Shown here: piece by piece, positions 59,352-64,000 of the stretch
Position numbering within the stretch: the first letter of the stretch is position 1
How the letters are laid out: each line of letters starts with the position of its first letter
Origin: Artemia franciscana
Lineage: Eukaryota; Arthropoda; Branchiopoda; Anostraca; Artemiidae
Length of the DNA: 64,000 nt
Reading direction: 5' to 3'
Assembly: GCF_032884065.1 (NCBI RefSeq)
Contig: NC_088883.1
Coordinates: forward strand, 30,063,310 to 30,127,309
Notes under the pieces: model-generated
Told to the model about the DNA's origin: nothing
Seen by the model: the letters and a program-made list of their open reading frames with translations, nothing else
Databases searched by the model: none
Program-made: the position numbers and the translations under genes

Positions 59352-60758
59352 TTCTTTTCAATATCCACTGCAACTCCCTGGTTTCAGTTTCTTTTTTTCT
59401 CAAACTTTCGTTTTTCTAGAATTTTGTACTTCTGATCTAAATACACAGTGGAATTTGGAAAGCTAAGTTACAGAAATTTGTCTCTTCCAAAACTTTTTCC
59501 TACATGAATTTGGAATTTAACACCCTTTACGTACAGATCTCTATTTTAAGGTATTTCCACTATCTCAGAAAGCTACTGAGCTAAATAGTAAGAAAGCTAC
59601 TATACTAAGTAGTAGTATCACGAGTTAGGGCCCAAAAAGGTGTGTTGTCCAGTGCCCTCCTTTATCCTTTCTCGGTCACTAAATTTTTACCAGCTTAATT
59701 TTTTTTTTCACTAAGTTAATATAATCTTTAGAAATGTATCTACCGACCAAATATTATCCTGGGGAAAATCTTTTCAACCTCATACTTCTAGTCTTTCAAG
59801 ACGTGAAATATTCAAGAGTTTGTTTAAAAATTAAAGTTAGTTTTTGAAATCCAGCTCAAAAAGTGGGAACTATCTTGCCAATAAAAAAGTTCCAGAGAAA
59901 GCACACTTGAAACCAGGTTTGATTTTTTCTTAAGGCCTTACAAGTAGGGAAGATATGAAAGTAAGAGCTTAGAGAAGCCACTCTAGGCTCTAATTTGGGT
60001 TAAAAATCTTTTTACTAATCTTGATTAAAATATCACGATCATGAAGTTTAAATAAAGTTTTCAATAATTCATGAAGTTTTGCTTATTTATATCATAAATA
60101 CTTCTTTAATACTATAATGGTATAATGTGAAATGTCATTTTCGCTTTCAAACCCTTCTTTGTGTAGTTATGGTTTTCACTTTATGTTTTTTTTTGTTTAT
60201 TCAGGGTTGTAGCCGGATTTTCATTCAAAAAACACCCAACCCGTTTTGATAAGGAATATCTGCCATTAAAAAAGGGAATATAAACATTCAATTTTACCAA
60301 TTGGAGAGGAGGGATGGGTTCATACCGTTGGCTGCACTAGTACTATTAGCACAACTGCTTACCGAAATTTTGAAAATAAGACAGTAAGAGTTTAAAAATC
60401 ACAATTTATAAGTCTCACCCCCCTCTCCCTTTTAACTGAAAAACCGTCATTTAAGACCCCCTTTGTGTTCCAACCGTCCCACGCCATCGGCTCAAAATTT
60501 CAAGAGGCAAATTCTCAAGTAAAAAGAATTATTTCTCCTGGAAAATACCATCTGTGCCAGTGCTCTGGGACGAGGGAGCTCGAACTGTTCAAAAATTTTT
60601 TTAGGACAGAGGGTTCAGAGACTACATTTTGGGTTAAGAATCTGGAGAAATTTCACCTGAACAAAATTAGAATCATGGAAACATTTTTAGTCATTGTTAT
60701 TGGAGGACCCGATAGAGACCAAGAATTCTGATGCAGCAGAATTACAATGTAAACATTA
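59346..60758. other. No gene seen
   Basis: An 88-codon frame at 60465-60731 has no recognisable domain. No heat-shock element clusters noticed in this stretch. Confidence 0.45.
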
Positions 60759-60968
60759 CAATCAAACGGTTCGTGGTAACGAACTGTAGTAAGGAGTGAC
60801 CCGGCTTAATAGTAACCGAAACTCTAAAAAATGGAATTTTGATACCAATAGTTACATCAAAAGCATCGCATTTTGACGCTGATTCTAAATATATAAGTTT
60901 TATCAAGTTTAGTTTCACTCATCAAAAGTTACGCTAAAGTTTCTATTGTTTAAAAAGTAAAGTTGAGG
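60759..60968 (+). mobile_element. Composite element copy 9, internally deleted
   Basis: Head (TCAAACGGTTCGTGGTAACG ... CTCATCAAAAGTTACG) is fused to a hairpin loop (TTACGCTAAAGTTTCTATTG ... AAAGTAAAGTTGAG). The join falls on the shared TTACG near 60929-60933, so about 1.4 kb is missing. It lies just upstream of the small heat shock exon. Confidence 0.75.
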
Positions 60969-60971
60969 CAT

Positions 60972-61000
60972 TTTAATTAACTGATCAGTTCACATTTTAG
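60972..61000 (+). promoter_or_regulatory. Possible 3' splice acceptor before the small heat shock ATG
   Basis: TTAACTGATCAGTTCACATTTTAG offers a branch-like TTAAC/CTGAT and an AG at 60999-61000, 10 bases before the ATG at 61011. If used, the ATG exon is preceded by a 5'-UTR intron. Sequence resemblance only. Confidence 0.3.
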
Positions 61001-61010
61001 AATTAGCGCA

Positions 61011-61239
61011 ATGGCACTTATTGAGCAGTCAAGATTTCCTACTCATAGTAGATGGTTTGAAGATATTGAAAAACACATGCAAAATATCCAGCAGTCATTT
61101 TTCAAGAGATCATACAGCGACTGTGGCCTCGAGATGCCACTTCAGCTTGCCACTGGAGAAACAAATACTACTTGGAAACTTCTTGATGACATAAGTCCAT
61201 TTAAACCAGAGGATGTTCAAGTGAAAATTGATGGTGATG
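61011..61239 (+). CDS. Small heat shock protein (alpha-crystallin/HSP20), first coding exon
   Basis: Encodes about 76 residues: an N-terminal arm (MALIEQSRFPTHSRWFED onward) and the start of an alpha-crystallin domain, ISPFKPEDVQVKIDGD (about 61-76), matching the beta-strand signature F-x-P-E-[ED]-[IV]-x-V-K of HSP20 chaperones, which hold unfolding proteins in oligomers. The exon stops at a consensus donor GTAAGT (61240-61245) in phase 1; reading through gives a stop 17 bases later, so splicing is required for a working domain. The rest of the alpha-crystallin domain and C-terminal extension were not found to 64000 and probably lie outside. ATG context GCGCAATGG is reasonable. The transcription start was not identified. 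An arthropod small HSP is likely. Confidence 0.75.
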
Positions 61240-61259
61240 GTAAGTTTTTTGATTTATAG

Positions 61260-62116
61260 TTTGTGTACTAGCTAAATGGTCTTTCAGACGAAAAAGAAAA
61301 TGAAAAATTTCTTTTCATAGAAAAAAAAGACACAGAGGAAAAATAGTTTGTCCTCTTACCCCATAAGTCCCTTTCCTCTACAAAAAATATTCCTGAGGAT
61401 TACAACTCCTTCTTCGAGTCATAAGACAAAACAGGGGTTTTTCAGGTTCAATATGGGTTCAATTTCAAAACAAAGATATAATAATACATTTAAAACAATT
61501 CATCGGGTATTTATGCACGTTTGATCCTTTAGATAATACATGCCCTAAATATACAGTGCGACCTCCTGTCTCCTCAAAGTGCCATCCCTAACTGTCATCA
61601 ATCACCAATAAATTTAATACGACTCTTCCTCCGCTCACACCCCTTGAAGTATCAAACAAAAGTATATTAATTATAGTATCAAAATATTCAAAAAAAGAAT
61701 AATAAAATAAGTATAAGAAATAAACATTTAACCCTTTAGATATTTTTTTTAACTTTCTTTTTAAAGGAGCTAAGAGACCTATATGATTTCCGCTCTTTCG
61801 GAATTGCATTCCTCTTCCTAGCAGACGCAATTCTAGGAGAAAACTCTGACCTTACTGTCGGTGTCAGGGGTATGTATTAATCGAACTACATGTAAAAGTC
61901 GCTATCTGTTGATAAAACCTACCGACTGCATGCAATATCTACGAGGTAGCATTGAGCCATGCTATGATTTTGTAATGCAAATGCAGGTCCATAAACAGGG
62001 CCTTTGGGATCATACCTCAGAAATATTATTGTTTTTGCTACTATTTCTTATATTTCCCATGCAGCTCGCCAATTTTCGTTTTTTCCAAGTTGTTTCTCCT
62101 CCGTCAAAAAAAAAGA
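61260..62116. other. No gene seen; likely intron of the small heat shock gene
   Basis: AT-rich. No second alpha-crystallin exon recognised in any frame. Confidence 0.45.
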
Positions 62117-62474
62117 AAATCGTCATTACCTCCCCGTGCTGGGTGTGGGTAATTTGCGCACCTGCTACCTTCCTAGGATCTGGTAGCCGTTTCTCGGGCT
62201 CTCCAGAATCGAACCCCAATTCCCCGTTACCCGTTGCAACCATGGTAGGTGCATAGCCTAACATCGAATTTGATAAAGCAGACATTTGAAAGACACGTTA
62301 CCGGACCGTGCAATCGGCTTATTCAGAGTCACCAAGAGACGAGCTGAAGCCCGATTTGTCTTGATCTAATAAAAACACTCCTTTCGTGAAGTCGGGGCTA
62401 TTGTGCATGTATTAGCCCTAGAGTTACTGCAGTTATCGAAGCAGGATATACTACGATCTAAGGAACCATAACTG
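62117..62474 (-). rRNA. Small-subunit (18S) rRNA fragment, diverged and incomplete
   Basis: The minus strand reads from CAGTTATGGTTCCTTAGATC through GCTAATACATGCA, TTTTATTAGATCAA, TTGGTGACTCTGAATAA, TTTCAAATGTCTGC, CTACCATGGTTGCAACGGGT, AACGGGGAATTGGGGTTCGA, GAGAAACGGCTACCA and GCGCAAATTACCCAC to CACGGGGAGGTAATGACGA. These are the conserved words of the first ~450 nt of eukaryotic 18S, in order. Changes in normally invariant places (GATCCTAGGAAGGTAGCAGG, CACCCAGCACGG) and missing flanking 18S on both sides mark it as a non-functional fragment or relic. No 5.8S, 28S or ITS seen. Confidence 0.85.
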
Positions 62475-63131
62475 GAAATGTCGGACCCTCTTTCAATAAA
62501 GCCTGGTTATGTGCCTGCATTAATATAGTTCATGTCTAGAAATTTTCTGCTATTTATAACCGATCAGTTTCTGATCAATTTAACACGTCAATAACTGATT
62601 AATTTATAGCAGATCAATTCTCTGCTATTTTGTCTCCTCTTTCTTCGATTTTAAGCGTCAGAATTGTTAAGAGATCGCAATAAGAGAAATGCAACTTGAA
62701 AAGGCTTTCTACTGTGTTGACCTCAGACAGCTTTGTACTAAAACGAGTTTTTTGTAATAATATCAAATTTAATAGGGGAACCACCTTTTCAAAGTAAAAA
62801 ATACGAATTAAGCAACTTCTATGTGAAAATAGCATTAATTCTATGGACCCTTGTTTTCAACCTGAGTGCCCCATAGCCCAAGGGCTAAGCAGTAGGCCTC
62901 TAGTGATAGATAATAATATCACCTTTCTACATTTTTCCGTCGTGATTGTTCAATAATTGTGTAGGAAGGTCAGTGGATCTTTCTAAGTTTAAGGCGAGGG
63001 GTGCCTGACACCTGAAAAGTGGATTTTGGCCCAAATTTTCTAAGTTTCAGATAAATATGAAACAAGGAGGGAAATACCCATTAGCTTGTCTTCACTCTGG
63101 GAAATTTTTTGAACCAAGTTTGCAAAATGTG
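62475..63131. other. No gene seen
   Basis: Unrecognised AT-rich sequence between the rRNA fragment and the duplicated segment. Confidence 0.5.
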
Positions 63132-63239
63132 TGTCAGGGGTTTGACAGCTTTCCTTTTATTGCAGAAATATTTTAAGTGGAACATAAAAGACCATTTTTG
63201 CATGCTAAAATGAGCGGAAAGGCGTGTGGGAGGGTAAGC
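63132..63239 (+). repeat. 108 bp exact direct repeat, copy 1 (exon-like)
   Basis: Contains a strong acceptor-like tract (CTTTCCTTTTATTGCAG, ending 63165), a body of about 68 bases, and a donor-like GGTAAGC at its end. All three frames of the body hold stops, except an ATG near its end reading MSGKACGR into the donor. Could be a 5'-UTR/first coding exon or a coincidence. Confidence 0.7.
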
Positions 63240-63892
63240 AAGTCGCTCAATAGTATCTCCATAAAAACGATTAATTGTAAAAAATTCCTTGAGAATGATC
63301 ACCTTCAACACGTTTTTAATTCTTGGAGATCCCTTCAGCCCGAAAAATTCTCCAAGGGATGCGTTATCTCATGGATAATTGTAATCATTCTCGATGTAAA
63401 GTTATGAAATCATAGAATAAAACGTAAACAGTGAGGGGCCTAAAGGGAAAGGAGACTAGCATCTTACCTATGGCTTAAGAAAGCCCTTTTTGAAATGGTT
63501 CGCAGGAAAACTGTGAGTAAAGAGTGACTCCTATCAACAGAAATCAAAAATACAAAAAATAAAATTATCACAATATACCCATCAATAGAATCTATTTTTC
63601 CAAAATTAATTGATTTTGAATTTATTCATAAAAATTATTAGCAGAAATGTTTATGGTTAGTTCAGAAAAAGAGGTTCAGACTCCCACTTCCCCTTAAATA
63701 AATCCTTCGTACGTATCTGAACCGAATCCTCCATCCAAAGTCCTTCCGAGAAGATTCTACGCCAGAAACGGTACCAAAACAATATTAAAACGCCTTTCTT
63801 AAAAATACTGATTGTAAAGATATCTGACCCGTCCCACCAACTCCTCCTCATAGAACCAGTTCTTTAGTATTATTTTTTTTTTAATATAATCT
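63240..63892. other. No gene seen between the exact repeats
   Basis: No recognisable domain. Spacer of 653 bp. Confidence 0.5.
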
Positions 63893-64000
63893 TGTCAGGG
63901 GTTTGACAGCTTTCCTTTTATTGCAGAAATATTTTAAGTGGAACATAAAAGACCATTTTTGCATGCTAAAATGAGCGGAAAGGCGTGTGGGAGGGTAAGC
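63893..64000 (+). repeat. 108 bp exact direct repeat, copy 2 (runs to window end)
   Basis: Identical base for base to 63132-63239, offset 761 bp. It continues to the last base, so the true repeat may be longer. Confidence 0.9.

Noticed and set aside
60465-60731. 88-codon plus-strand frame as a gene
   Set aside because: No domain, no splice context and no recognisable similarity; kept as unassigned intergenic DNA.

Overview
This window is eukaryotic, very AT-rich and almost entirely repeat-derived. It has no operons, ribosome binding sites or dense coding. It holds non-LTR retrotransposon (LINE) remnants, terminal-inverted-repeat DNA transposons, large foldback structures, several satellites, one 100-N scaffold gap (17159-17258), a broken piece of small-subunit rRNA, and one plausible cellular gene end: the first coding exon of a small heat shock (alpha-crystallin) protein near 61.0 kb. 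This fits a repeat-rich invertebrate, most likely an arthropod. A crustacean such as brine shrimp is a guess that one exon cannot prove.

Layout. 1-2.9 kb: long open RTE-like LINE ORF2, cut by the window edge. 4.8-17.2 kb: repeated copies, in both orientations, of a ~1.65-1.7 kb composite element. The element starts with a short palindrome and carries two long hairpin modules, called here B (internal) and A (terminal). 17.7-24.5 kb: two opposed arrays of ~20-30 bp monomers around a small palindromic centre, a foldback architecture, with a decayed LINE inserted in the left arm. 24.5-25.5 kb: another LINE RT relic on the minus strand. 25.5-27.7 kb: ~290 bp tandem array with G-runs. 28.3-29.7 kb: hAT-like remnant. 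31.8-33.0 kb: composite element copy. 34.7-35.7 kb: satellite with a 348 bp higher-order period. 38.3-40.0 kb: second RTE copy (minus). 40-49 kb: LINE ORF1-like fragment, TIR elements, LINE fragments and a 7-unit 99 bp satellite. 49.1-50.8 kb: composite copy. 51-52.6 kb: more small elements and an 87 bp satellite. 54.6-56.3 kb: third RTE copy ending in a very long (TAG)n tail. 57.1-58.8 kb: the best full-length composite copy, bracketed by a separate inverted repeat. 60.8-61.2 kb: a deleted composite copy directly upstream of the small heat shock exon. 62.1-62.5 kb: SSU rRNA fragment. 63.1-64.0 kb: an exact 108 bp exon-like duplication.

How the parts relate. RTE-type elements supply retrotransposition enzymes, but the copies here look damaged: one has an altered catalytic motif, one a frameshift, one heavy decay. 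The most interesting structure is the composite double-hairpin element. The two arms of each terminal hairpin match each other closely while differing between copies, and the loop is flipped in two copies. This points to arm homogenisation or recombination through the inverted arms. No transposase or replicase is encoded in it, so its mobilising machinery would have to act in trans.
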